Of a stretch of DNA of 64,000 nt, positions 1 to 8,694 are shown one piece after another. Within the stretch, counting starts at the first letter, position 1, and each line of letters starts with the position of its first letter. Origin of the DNA: Cyclaneusma minus (Eukaryota; Ascomycota; Leotiomycetes; Marthamycetales; Marthamycetaceae); NCBI GenBank assembly GCA_037179335.1, contig JAKZHN010000002.1, positions 1,116,001 to 1,180,000 on the forward strand. The letters run 5' to 3'. The position numbers were made by a program, and so were the translations under genes. The notes beneath the pieces are model-generated. The model was not told where the DNA came from, did no database searches, and saw only the letters and a list, made by a program, of their open reading frames with translations.

Positions 1-1068
1 GAGAGCTGGGACTAGAGCAGCGGAAACCGAGGGACCAGCGGACTGAACAAGGATCGATGGGCCAGGAACGGTCGGAGCTGGAGCTGCTGCAGGAGGGGCA
101 ACGCTATTGGCGGCAATTTGTGTGAACGCTGGCGTTCTGGCAATTGATGTCGGAGCCCAACGTGTAGCTGAACCCGAGCGGGCTGTTGGATCTTGACTTG
201 GAGTGTGTATTGATGGACCTGGAGTCATGAGTGCTCTACCACGCTCCAAGTGCTGGAGATATTCATTGAGCGCTCTTCGCGCTGCTTCCAAGTCATGCGC
301 ACTCGGTGGGTTGTTCCTAAAGGGTTTGGTGAGGAAGGAGGGAACCCAGTTTGCCCTACGAGGAAGGCCGTCTCGATCCAGCCCCGGTGGTCCCCGGTTC
401 TCAAGAACACCAGCGAAATTGCCATGTTCTTGAACAGCACCCCCAGCGGGATATGCGGAATGAGTCTCATGTTCTTGGTGAACACCATTAGCGCGATAGG
501 CGAAAGTGTCATGATGGTTGTTGCAGTTGCTGTTGACTCTCTGTGCAATTGCATGATGTACCGGTGGTCCCTGGCCAGGGAACGTGGCGGCCCCACTGCC
601 CACTGACCTGGGAGTGGCGGCTGCTGGAGCGTTTTGGTGACCAAATAGCTGTTGCTGAAGCTCTTTCGAGGCAACAGTATTGGGCAATTGGAGTTGGACA
701 ATGCGGTTTCGAGGCTGTTCGGAATTTGAAGGCGACGAGGCGATGTCTTCTTCATCGAGGTCGGTATTCTCCTCAGCCCCCATATCATTATCCCCCTCTG
801 TGTTCTCCTCGACTTCGCTATCGTCGTCACGCATATGGTCGGCAGTCTTGGTATTGGCGGCGCCTCTCTTGTGCTTCATGCCGAACTGGTTTGCAGGCAG
901 GCCGATTTGAGGGTCAAAGTCGTCAGAGGAATTGTCGCTTTCGACGCTGGGGTCGTGTTCGGAGAGAGAGTTGGTATCGCTTCCGGAGGCAGATGCGACG
1001 CCAGATGCGCCATTTGGGCTTTCGCAGTGGTGGGAATTCTTGAAGCGCTTGCGTTGTGAGAAGCCCAT
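1..1068 (-). CDS. Paralog 1 of C2H2-tailed disordered protein family (partial, C terminus beyond left edge)
   Basis: An open frame runs from ATG at 1068 to the left edge (356 codons) without a stop. The N terminus (MGFSQRKRFKNSHHC) resembles those of the genes at 2691 and 4364 (basic cluster, then S/K-H-x-C). The middle has an acidic Asp/Glu-rich stretch, then a Pro/Ala-rich region containing SGSATRWAP, a motif shared with the next two genes. The finger seen in the paralogs would lie outside the window. It is the first of an all-minus-strand array. No enzyme motif, signal peptide or membrane segment is visible. Function is unknown; a nuclear role is only inferred from the basic N terminus and the relatives' zinc fingers. 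Confidence 0.72.
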   Translation of the reverse strand, partial: MGFSQRKRFKNSHHCESPNGASGVASASGSDTNSLSEHDPSVESDNSSDDFDPQIGLPANQFGMKHKRGAANTKTADHMRDDDSEVEENTEGDNDMGAEENTDLDEEDIASSPSNSEQPRNRIVQLQLPNTVASKELQQQLFGHQNAPAAATPRSVGSGAATFPGQGPPVHHAIAQRVNSNCNNHHDTFAYRANGVHQEHETHSAYPAGGAVQEHGNFAGVLENRGPPGLDRDGLPRRANWVPSFLTKPFRNNPPSAHDLEAARRALNEYLQHLERGRALMTPGPSIHTPSQDPTARSGSATRWAPTSIARTPAFTQIAANSVAPPAAAPAPTVPGPSILVQSAGPSVSAALVPAL

Positions 1069-1186
1069 CTTGGTTGGTTCGTGAGAAATCAGGTACGGTT
1101 GTTCAGGCTTGTCGATGGAAAGGGAAGAGGGTGACCAGAATTTAAGATATTTGATGCCGCGCTATGCTTAGTCGTGGCAGCGTCCC

Positions 1187-1292
1187 GCGTTTTAAGCGAG
1201 GACGCTAACCCTAAAAATCCTGTTTATATTACGGACAATGGTGATTTGCATTATAATAGACCCGCCGGCAAAAACTCGGGTTCGTAAATTCA
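1187..1292 (-). repeat. Conserved upstream element, copy 1
   Basis: This stretch lies about 120 bp upstream of paralog 1. It shares blocks with 2881-3014 and 4543-4695: AAGCGAGG-x-CGCTAA, a TATTACGGACAA/TATCACGGATAA block and GACCCGCCGGC. The same position relative to three paralogs suggests it was duplicated with them as promoter or 5' leader. This copy is the most diverged. Confidence 0.6.
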
Positions 1293-1372
1293 ATTCCATT
1301 CCGATAATTTCACATTTGAGTTGGAACCACCTTATTAAAATGGGGGCAAAAAAAGCATTCATAGCATCTTAA

Positions 1373-1648
1373 TCAATACAGCTCGCTCCAGTGATGCTGG
1401 AGAAAATCAACTACACAGGTGCTGAATGCAAGGGAAAAAGAAACGCAGAAAGCAACGCGACAACAACAACCAAAGCCCCTCGCCTGCATAGGCTTTGGGG
1501 TAAACCCTGCCCGCCTAGGCTTTCCCCCACCATTCTCCAACCACCACGCTGACAGCATCAATTTGTGCAAGTCGGACAGCTCATTGTAGGTTTTCACTCC
1601 GCCGTTGGGCCCGAACTTGAACTTGAGCGTTTTGTCGCGTGGCGCCAT
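1373..1648 (-). CDS. Small hypothetical protein or gene remnant
   Basis: ATG at 1648 opens a 91-codon frame beginning MAPRDKTLKFKFGPNGG, with GC-rich third positions in its first half. Just upstream is a convincing intron (donor GTGAGT at 1756, acceptor CTACTAG ending at 1655, 102 bp). Joining across it keeps the frame open (ending ...VEAEIELLPK before the Met) and includes a CHQC motif, so the gene may have an upstream exon whose start I cannot find. The second half is Cys/Phe-rich and less convincing, and part of it (about 1483-1560) recurs as non-coding-looking DNA at 3012-3110. I recognise no family. It may be a fragment duplicated with the array. Confidence 0.35.
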   Translation of the reverse strand: MAPRDKTLKFKFGPNGGVKTYNELSDLHKLMLSAWWLENGGGKPRRAGFTPKPMQARGFGCCCRVAFCVSFSLAFSTCVVDFLQHHWSELY

Positions 1649-1654
1649 TTTGGG

Positions 1655-1756
1655 CTAGTAGACAGGAGGGTTAGAGGGAGATTGGCAAGCTTGCACAAAC
1701 GTCAGTCCGGATTGCAGCAGGTGAGGCTATCGTTTGAGCGTTGGGGATGAACTCAC
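1655..1756 (-). other. Probable spliceosomal intron
   Basis: GTGAGT donor at 1756, a CTCTAAC branch-like site and a CTACTAG acceptor ending at 1655 give a typical fungal 102-bp intron directly before the ATG at 1648. Joining is phase 0. Confidence 0.45.
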
Positions 1757-2010
1757 CAGAAGCTCGATCTCTGCTTCAACTGTGCACTGATGGCAGGCCG
1801 AAGACGTAGCTCTAAGTGGTTGACCTTGAGAGCTTCAAGAGCTGGGAGCGGAGCGGAGCTTCAAACCAGCAAGTCTCCATCGAGCCAATACCACAGATTC
1901 CCCTCTCCAATTCCTATTACCCACTCCCTACTCCGCTCAGTCAATCGAGCCCATTATCCATTATTCACTACCCACCATCCGTCCGCCACCCCCTTCTCAC
2001 ACCACCCCCT

Positions 2011-2691
2011 TTAGATGAGGTGGTGGATACGCTCGTGGCGGTCCCTATCGCGCTTGTGGTTGTATGACCTGCGTCCACCAGGACCGCACCCCGTGGCGCG
2101 GCAATGGTACTTGAGGTCGGGAGCGGGCCTTTCGTTTGGATCCTTCACAAAAAAGGCGCGAGGGTGTGTGGTGTTGATCATCGGAGCAACGGGACGGGCA
2201 GCTGGGGCAGCTGAACCGGCTTGGACGACGGGAATGGCGGCAGCTTGGATGACGGCTGGGGGTTGGACGACAGCATGGGTTTGCAAAGCTGGTGCATGGA
2301 CAACTGGAGTTTGCACGTCTGGAGCATTGACAGCTGGAACCGTAACAGCGGCAGCCGAAAAGCCTAGCGACGGAACAACGATGGACAAACGTGGGACGGT
2401 TGGAGTTGGAACTGTTGCAGGGAGAACCGCGGCGTGCTGTGGCCCATGGCCATCGATAGTGCCATTGGTGGCAGCAACAGCCCATCGTGTACCGGACCCG
2501 GTGAATGGACCTGGAGCCGGAGTGGGCGTAACGGGAGCCCATCGTGTAGCGGAACCAGTGAGTGGACCTGGAGCCGGAGTGGGTGCAATGGCAGCAGTAC
2601 TGCGCTCACGAAGAGAGTCGGTGTCGCGAGTGGAGATAGTAGAGCCGCATTTGTGAGAACGCTTTGAGCGTTTTCTGGGTGGTGAGCTCAT
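2011..2691 (-). CDS. Paralog 2, C2H2-tailed protein (finger type A)
   Basis: A single-exon 226-residue protein. ATG at 2691 gives MSSPPRKRSKRSHKC, a basic possible nuclear-localisation stretch. The middle is Pro/Ala/Val-rich with two tandem units carrying TGSATRWAP and TGSGTRWAV (DNA about 2480-2585). The C terminus has HPRAFFVKDPNERP, then KYHCRATGC and RDRDRHERIHHLI, a C-x4-C ... H-x4-H finger ending almost at the last residue. Relatives at 3210-4364 and 7211-8437 share this HPRxFxxK...KYxCRA version. A single terminal finger after a disordered body suggests a nucleic-acid- or protein-binding role, but this is inference. The finger itself is well supported; function is not. Confidence 0.78.
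   Translation of the reverse strand: MSSPPRKRSKRSHKCGSTISTRDTDSLRERSTAAIAPTPAPGPLTGSATRWAPVTPTPAPGPFTGSGTRWAVAATNGTIDGHGPQHAAVLPATVPTPTVPRLSIVVPSLGFSAAAVTVPAVNAPDVQTPVVHAPALQTHAVVQPPAVIQAAAIPVVQAGSAAPAARPVAPMINTTHPRAFFVKDPNERPAPDLKYHCRATGCGPGGRRSYNHKRDRDRHERIHHLI
2472..2585 (-). repeat. Tandem coding repeat with SATRWA motif
   Basis: Two imperfect units of roughly 66 bp inside paralog 2, each with a CATCGTGTA-x-CGGA block followed by GTGGACCTGGAGCCGG-like sequence. Each encodes APGPxTGSxTRWA. Equivalent units occur in paralogs 1 and 3. Confidence 0.7.
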
Positions 2692-2837
2692 CTTGACGCG
2701 TGTGCTAATGGCCGAGGTATGTTGATGTCGTCAATCGAAATTGTTCGATGGAGAGATCTCTCTAGGGCGACTGTTCGATGGAAGAAGTAACTTGTTGATG
2801 GAAAAAGAAGAGCGTTGGGGAGCGCGACCAGGAATTG

Positions 2838-2850
2838 GAATATATACAAA
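2838..2850 (-). promoter_or_regulatory. Possible TATA box of paralog 2
   Basis: TTTGTATATATTCC on the minus strand lies about 150 bp upstream of the ATG at 2691, between the gene and the conserved upstream element. Position and sequence fit a TATA box. No other support. Confidence 0.3.
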
Positions 2851-2880
2851 GCCACGCCAAGCTTAATCAAGGCAGCATCC

Positions 2881-3014
2881 TGGGTGCTAAGCGAGGATGC
2901 TAATTTTAAGAGTTCCGTTGATATCACGGATAAGACCGATTTTGTAGTCGACCCGCCGGCCAAAACCAGAAGTCCAGTTTTATTTTTTGAATTCGTTACT
3001 AATGCTTGTAACGC
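2881..3014 (-). repeat. Conserved upstream element, copy 2
   Basis: Upstream of paralog 2. Strongly similar to 4543-4695: GTGCTAAGCGAGG, GTTCCGT-x-ATATCACGGATAAG, TTTTGTAGTCGACCCGCCGG, CCAGAAGTCCAGT and TTCGTTACTA blocks in the same order. Conservation in non-coding DNA upstream of different paralogs suggests shared regulation or recent segmental duplication. Confidence 0.75.
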
Positions 3015-3209
3015 CATCCGACCTGCCTGGGCTTCATGATAAACCCTTCCTGCCTCAGCCCTCAACACTTTCCTACACCATCTAACCGCCACTGCTCAAT
3101 TCATTGATACCGCCGCCAGTCACTTATCTCCCATTGCTCAGTCCACTAAGCCCCCAATTTCACAACCACCATCCACCAATGACCGCCCATCATCCATCAT
3201 CCACCCCAT

Positions 3210-4364
3210 TCACACATCACCCATTTCATCACCACAACACCTAGCCATTACCATATACTGTGATAGCAAAAGATGGTGATGCCTCTCGTGCCCATCACGC
3301 TCTCGCTTTCGGTCATAGCCTTTGCGGCCCCCCACGCACACCACGGCTCGGCATATGTATTTGCCAATGGGGCCGGGTGCCTCTTTTCTGTTCTTGATGT
3401 AAAATCCTGGGGGATGTCTGGAATTTACCCATGGGGGAGGAGCCGGGATAGCTGCAGCAGCTGGAGCCACATGGGCAGCAGAAAGACCGGCGCTCGAAAA
3501 AACGATTTGCGCACCAGCGACGGAAGGAGTTGGGGTAGCTATTTTCTGGGGCGCATTTGGAACCGAAGTGGAAGTTGGGTCATGAGACTCACCGCCGGCA
3601 GCAGCAACCTGGGCGGAAGCTGGGGCACTGGGAGGCGATGTGAAAGCCCAAAGGGTAGCGGAGCCAGTAACTGTGAAAGCCCAACGAGTAGCGGAGCCAG
3701 TAACTAGATTATGAATTGCTGTGGGAGCTTGACATGTGAAGGGCGAATCAACCGGTGCGAAAATCAAAGCATTTGCTGGAGCACTATTGATCGTGACGGG
3801 AGTTACAACGTGAGTTGGACGGGAACGCGTTCTGGTAGTTGGAGCAGGGAGGGGTGTAGTATGGCGAGCCGGGGTCGATCCAACCGGAGTCGAACTGGAA
3901 TGCGGAGAGCTCCAGTACTCCAAGGGAAGCTCGTTGGCGGTAATCGGTGAGATCCTAGTCATGGCGGTCATCTCGTCGAGGTCGTTAGCTCCGCCAGCGA
4001 CAATCTCTCGTTCATTGGGCGCAAAGACAGAATCCGTTCTCTTCCGTTTGTTCGGTTGGTTGCGGGGCTCGCGGGTCTCAGTCTCATAGAAATAACCGGC
4101 TTCGTTGTCAATCGGGTCGATACCTTCAGCGCCCTCGAGCCCAGAGAGGATGTGGATTTCTTCGTTGCTGAGATCGGTAGCGTTGGGTTCTCTGCTGCTC
4201 TCATGATTGACCTCAATGTTATTGTCGCTGACATGGACGAGATCAAGGATGTCAGAGGCGGCCGCGCCATTGGTGCCTTGCAAATTCTGACTGCTAAGTG
4301 GCTCCTGACTGGAGCTGCATTGGTGGGATCCCTTGAGACGCTTGCTCTGTGGAGAGCCTGTCAT
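3210..4364 (-). CDS. Paralog 3, C2H2-tailed protein (finger type A)
   Basis: Start chosen at ATG 4364 (MTGSPQSKRLKGSHQC), which matches the N termini of paralogs 1 and 2. The frame is open further upstream, but that part covers leader sequence. The 384-residue product is Ser/Thr/Pro/Ala-rich. It contains two adjacent motifs, TGSATRWAF and TGSATLWAF, from a 36-bp tandem repeat near 3650-3706. The C-terminal region reads NSRHPPGFYIKN, KYICRAVVC, then RKRERDGHERHHH, so the finger Cys and His pairs are present, although RDGHER replaces the usual RDRHER. After the finger there are about 17 extra residues compared with paralog 2. Single exon. Function unknown. Confidence 0.75.
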   Translation of the reverse strand: MTGSPQSKRLKGSHQCSSSQEPLSSQNLQGTNGAAASDILDLVHVSDNNIEVNHESSREPNATDLSNEEIHILSGLEGAEGIDPIDNEAGYFYETETREPRNQPNKRKRTDSVFAPNEREIVAGGANDLDEMTAMTRISPITANELPLEYWSSPHSSSTPVGSTPARHTTPLPAPTTRTRSRPTHVVTPVTINSAPANALIFAPVDSPFTCQAPTAIHNLVTGSATRWAFTVTGSATLWAFTSPPSAPASAQVAAAGGESHDPTSTSVPNAPQKIATPTPSVAGAQIVFSSAGLSAAHVAPAAAAIPAPPPWVNSRHPPGFYIKNRKEAPGPIGKYICRAVVCVGGRKGYDRKRERDGHERHHHLLLSQYMVMARCCGDEMGDV

Positions 4365-4542
4365 CTTGACTCTTGTGTTGTGCGTGTAGTGACGATGTAT
4401 CGTGGCTTGTTCGACTTTGTAGTTGCTCGAGGGAAGGGGGTCTTTTGTGTGTAGAGAGAGGTATGGTTGAGTGTACTTCTCAATAATGAAGATTCTTTTG
4501 AGTAACTTGTTGATCGTCAGAGAGAGAAAAATGTTAGAGCAG

Positions 4543-4695
4543 GCGGTGCTAAGCGAGGTCTCTAACCCTAAAAGTTCCGTCAATATCACGGATAAGGCTG
4601 ATTTTGTAGTCGACCCGCCGGCCGAGACCAGAAGTCCAGTCTTATCTATTGATTTCGTTACTAGTGCTTATTTTGTTTACGAATGATTTGTAACG
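4543..4695 (-). repeat. Conserved upstream element, copy 3
   Basis: Upstream of paralog 3 and nearly collinear with 2881-3014 (see that entry for the shared blocks). The remaining stretch 4700-5030 holds no gene I can support. Confidence 0.75.
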
Positions 4696-5030
4696 CTTTG
4701 CGATGAAATTTTTAATATAGCACTCATTCCAATAAGCAGAATGTTTCTTTTCTTCATAAAAACCGAATAGAATTACAAGAAACTCCAAGGGGCCCGAGAA
4801 CTACCTAGTCACAAAGTAAGACCACCATACCCATCACCGCTTCAACCGCTCTCTAACTTCTAGTGCTAGTAAAGCTGAAAGCCGTCCCCCAAGAGATCCG
4901 AGCTGCTTACTCCCGATCCCCATTTCGCACCGAATTCCCACCGACAACTCCCACTCAAAGTTCCTAACAGATACACCTATTCATGATAAGGTGAAACGCA
5001 ATTGGCCATCCAACTTAAACATAGTCCAAC

Positions 5031-6210
5031 TTAGGCATAGCGGGCTTGATGCTGGTTCCTCTCGTGACGCTTACGGTCCTTCTTGTGAACATATTCGGAG
5101 GCAGTGTGGCAACCTTGAACGCGACATGGCCATTTTCCGTTCGAAGCATGGGGGATCTCGTTAGGGTCGTCGGCGATAAGTGGGCCTTGGGCGGCAGCGA
5201 TAGCTGGAGCAGTAGTAGATGCGGCCACTGATATCTGTTGGGGAATTGATTGAGAATTCGATGCTGATGGGAGAACAGGAACTGTAGCAGAGTCGGATGG
5301 TGTACCGGGAGCGGATATTTCTGTCTCCAAAGCGGCGGCGGCGGCAGCGACTCGACCAGTCATGACTAGTAGGTATCGGCGAGAGTGAGTCGAAGAAGGG
5401 GCTAGAACTGCAGCGCTTCCAGCAGCTAGCGCTGGAGCATGGGCAAGGCGGCTATCTAGACCGCGGTGACTGGCTAGATCAGGAATCGATGATGCGCGAG
5501 GAACTGGAACACTGGCAGCAGCTGGAGGCCGAGGGGGACCTAGAGCCAAAGGTCCAGGAACCGGAAGCGCAGGAGCTCCAGCAGACGGAGTCAAGGCAGA
5601 AGGAGTACCAGCCGGAGGTGAAAGATAATTCGGCTTCACGTGCCTGAGCTTGAGCAGCCGCGTCGTGGGCGAACTCTCTTCGAATTCGGTGAACCTCGTA
5701 GAGAGAAGGGTGTTCAGGGACTGTATCGGGAGGGTTGTTGGGTTGTTGGAGCTCTGGGTACTGAGGCGCGCCAAAGCGAAAAACTTCTTGAGACTGCACT
5801 GGTGGTGCTGGACCGAAGATGTAGTCGGGAAGTGGATCTTCTCCTTCTCTAAAAGAGAGGCGGGGGAGCTCGTCGAATTTGAGTTGGTAATGTCTGAACG
5901 AGTGATTCGTTCTCGCACTCATAGGGACTGGAATTGAAGAGTTAGAGCTTTGGTTTTCTTAATCATTAGTCTCTGGTAGCTTACCTGAAGTTTCTGTAAT
6001 TGAGGCAGAATCCGTGGGATCACTTCTCACGATCTTCTGACGCTTGTGGGGGCCCTCTGTGTCTTGACCCTGATCGAAGTGACTGCCATCGCGCACAATT
6101 GCCTCGAGATTGACGGGGTCGTTGCGCGCTTCAAAGCCCTGGGTTTCTGGACTCGAGCTTCGAAGGCTGCGCTTGGCGCCACTCGTGCTCGGAAAATGAT
6201 CACGCACCAT
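5031..6210 (-). CDS. Paralog 4, C2H2-tailed protein (finger type B), three exons
   Basis: Hand model: exons 6210-5985, 5927-5640 and 5575-5031, giving 352 residues. Intron 1 is well supported (GTAAGC donor, CTCTAAC branch, CCAG acceptor, 57 bp). Intron 2 (5639-5576, GTGAAG...GGAG, 64 bp) is needed to join two frames; the alternative is a frameshift. Exon 1 starts at ATG 6210 (MVRDHFPSTSG). The middle has RRYLLVMTGRVAAAAAALE, a module shared with the genes at 10.6-11.5 and 11.6-12.6 kb. The C terminus reads DPNEIPHASNG, KWPCRVQGC and YVHKKDRKRHERNQH, a C-x4-C-x14-H-x4-H finger ending at ARYA. This type B finger is shared with 12775-13380 and 14216-15481. Function unknown. Confidence 0.72.
5928..5984 (-). 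other. Intron 1 of paralog 4
   Basis: Donor GTAAGC, CTCTAAC branch 13-18 nt before a CCAG acceptor, length 57 bp. Splicing joins the two open frames in phase. Confidence 0.75.
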
Positions 6211-7210
6211 GATTCCCAAAGTGAGGGGTATTCGAGAGCTGGGTATGGTCTTGATTGGTGGAGTTCTGTCTTGCTGAGATGGATCTTTGTGGCAGATGTG
6301 TCAGAGTACTGACCTAACCTGGGAGCTATGACCCTCGGGAACTTGGAGTTGGACCTTCGTGACTGGCACGTGCCCTTAGCTCCACGCTCGTCCTAGTGCC
6401 TTACTTAGCCTTGCAAAGCTAGAGAAGGAAGCTCTCCAGCTCAGCTTACAACGTCGTTCTACCCAAACTCCTGCCTTCCCGTTGAGCTACCGTGACAAAA
6501 TAAATACTCTTGGTCGACACTTGCGAAGAAAAAGCTCTAGAAGCGGCAACAGAGGATACATTCGAGAGGGCGTAAACAACTGCAGCCGCAGCCGTAAAAA
6601 GGGCCGAGGACAGCTAAGGATGTAAATTCGTTTGGGGCTCACCGGTCCGTCTTGCGATATTACCAATAATTATTTATAAACTAATATACGTAGGATGTCT
6701 ACAGAGCAGAAACTGGCTTATTGAATGTTAGCGAAGCTGCTTAATAGAGAGATATTTCGACTTAAAAATCCAGTGGTCCCCTCCCAACTCCCGTGCTTGC
6801 GGCTTCATTTATGCCCAGCTTTCTTGGCTTTTTTTGTTTCCCTCATCGCGTATTTGGCTGTGAATTCACGAGGGCTCAAATCCGTTCCAAACCAAGTTGC
6901 ACAATAGACCAAATTAGAGCATAGTTTCAAAAGAAAGAATCGCTTCGTTAAAACCCAACCACGCACATGACCTCCCAGCTATTCCGGGAAGATGTTCACG
7001 CAGGGTGACTGAAAGAACCAGCGCAACAAGCAAGGGAATGCATCTCCATCCTCCAAATCCTCGATGTCGACTTTGTTACCCCAGCACTTCATGTCATCCC
7101 ACTTAATTACCAAGTTGCATTTCCCTTCTAACTCCCACTCCAAGTCCTCGTCCGTCCACCCTCAATGCACTCTGATCTACCACCCACCAACTCCTCATAA
7201 CACCCACCCA
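6211..7210. other. Intergenic, no gene recognised
   Basis: Only short open frames without family features. A/T content is moderately raised near 6640-6720. The part at 7060-7210 is C-rich with CCACCCACCA-like tracts resembling the 3' flanks of paralogs 2 and 3, fitting 3' UTR of the gene at 7211-8437. Confidence 0.5.
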
Positions 7211-8437
7211 TTATCGCGTAAGTGGGAGGTGTTGAAGCCTCTCGTGGCGATCGCGCTCCCTCTTGCGACCATATGCCCTGCGACCTTCAGGTCCAACACA
7301 CACCACGGCACGGCAATGGTATTTGCCATCTGCCCTGGGTCTTTCCTTGCGGTTCTTGATAAAGAAACGGCGTGGATGTCTTGAATTCACCAGCGGATCA
7401 TGGGCAGCCGGAGCGGTGGAAGCAGCTGGAACAGCTGGAGCGGCTTGGGCCAATGAAGGATCTTGAGGAACCATAGGAGTAGGAAGTGCGGTAGGTCCAG
7501 AGGAATCCAGATCACTGTCGAGTGAGGTAACTTCGTTTTGGTTAAGAGTGGCATTGTCCTCATTTTCGTCCACCTGAGTGTACTCTCCATCTTCATCGAA
7601 TGCGGCCTTCTGATCGTTCTCATGGAGCCAGACTTGGTCTTCGTCTTCGTCAGACGGGGCTCGCTGTTCGTCTTCATCGACAGTGCCAGTCTTATCTGCT
7701 GCTGCTTTCTCAACATCATCGTCATGCTCGCCCTCACCCTGGCTGTGTAGAGTTTGATCAATTGGACCAGGAGGAACCAGAGAAGCAGGAAGTGGAGTCG
7801 GAGGATTTGTGGAAAGAAGACCACGCGCGGCACGAAAGGCGTAGATCCGAGCTTGCAACCTGTCTTGAACCGGAGCCACGGCGGCATGGCTGTCATCTGG
7901 AAGCTGCTGTAGAGGGACTCTTGGCAACTGGGATTGGCTGGCACGACGTGCTGGGGCTTTGGGAACCCTACCTCCCGATTTCTCATTGGCGGTTGTTGGA
8001 GAGAACGGGGTCATAGCTATCCCCTTGTCGAGATCCCTGAGCTCACCACGCGCGGCACGAAAGGCATAGAGAGCCATGGCGCCGGGGATGTAGTATGAGA
8101 GCTGCGCATCACGCTCTCGCACGGAGTAGGCTTGGGCAGTGGTATTGTTTGCAGCTCTGAGGCGCTTGGTGGCGCTGCTGGTCTCATCCTTAGACGCCTC
8201 GTTCTCGAATGTGACGTCCCCATGCGCGTGGTTCCATAAGAGGTTGCCTGAGGAAGGGTCGAGTTCGGAGACTTCGTGCTCGTGGAAGTCGTGCTCTGAT
8301 GTGTTGTCTTCATCCATGGCAACTTTCGAGTATGAACTGGGACTTGTGACAAAAGCCTGCGCTCGGGACTGCTCTGGGCTTGAGGATCGGCGGCCACGCT
8401 TCAAGCCCCTCGAGGGACGCTTCGTATCTTTGGCCAT
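7211..8437 (-). CDS. Paralog 5, acidic C2H2-tailed protein (finger type A)
   Basis: Single exon, 408 residues, start ATG 8437 (MAKDTKRPSRGLKRGRRSS, a basic possible nuclear signal). It holds two copies of YAFRAARG about 87 residues apart, the only visible internal repeat. A long Asp/Glu-rich region follows (roughly residues 235-310, with DEDEQRAPSDEDEDQ), then an Ala/Pro linker. The C terminus reads NSRHPRRFFIKNRKERPRA, KYHCRAVVC and YGRKRERDRHERLQH, matching paralogs 2 and 3. It lacks the SATRWA motif. The acidic tract plus a terminal zinc finger is compatible with a transcriptional regulator, but that is inference. The transposon-like element at 8695-9591 begins 258 bp upstream of its start. 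Confidence 0.8.
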   Translation of the reverse strand: MAKDTKRPSRGLKRGRRSSSPEQSRAQAFVTSPSSYSKVAMDEDNTSEHDFHEHEVSELDPSSGNLLWNHAHGDVTFENEASKDETSSATKRLRAANNTTAQAYSVRERDAQLSYYIPGAMALYAFRAARGELRDLDKGIAMTPFSPTTANEKSGGRVPKAPARRASQSQLPRVPLQQLPDDSHAAVAPVQDRLQARIYAFRAARGLLSTNPPTPLPASLVPPGPIDQTLHSQGEGEHDDDVEKAAADKTGTVDEDEQRAPSDEDEDQVWLHENDQKAAFDEDGEYTQVDENEDNATLNQNEVTSLDSDLDSSGPTALPTPMVPQDPSLAQAAPAVPAASTAPAAHDPLVNSRHPRRFFIKNRKERPRADGKYHCRAVVCVGPEGRRAYGRKRERDRHERLQHLPLTR

Positions 8438-8683
8438 GTTGTTGTGAGTGTGAGTGTAAACGATCTCAAGATGTTTTCAGGGCGCAGAGGTTGAGATCAG
8501 ATTGCGGAAATTGTGATGTGATGTCGGAGGCGTAGAGAAGGTTGTTGGGGAAAATAAGAGCTTGAAAAGGGCTAGCTATTTTCTTAAGGTAGCCAAGGCT
8601 GGGCTCGCTAAGCAGCGCCAACCGCACTAGCAATCGAGAACGTTCAAGGCCAATACTCACGTTCAGGTCACGGGTACGTGCGG

Positions 8684-8694
8684 CGTGCCGACGG
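8684..8694. repeat. Target-site duplication, left
   Basis: CGTGCCGACGG directly precedes the left TIR and is repeated exactly at 9592-9602 after the right TIR. Confidence 0.85.

Noticed and set aside
1200..1215. CTAACCCTAAAA resembling telomere repeat
   Set aside because: Single occurrence within the upstream element; no TTAGGG array exists, so there is no telomere evidence.
2688..3092. 134-codon minus-strand frame upstream of paralog 2
   Set aside because: It runs through the conserved upstream element and TATA-like site and has no family features; it is better explained as promoter DNA.
5479..5922. Separate 147-codon frame overlapping paralog 4
   Set aside because: Its first part is exon 2 of the spliced gene; the rest is the same DNA read out of frame after intron 2.
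6405..6500. tRNA-like stretch on the minus strand with an A-box-like TAGCTCAACGG
   Set aside because: No B box (GGTTCGA-like) follows at tRNA distance and the acceptor and anticodon stems do not pair.
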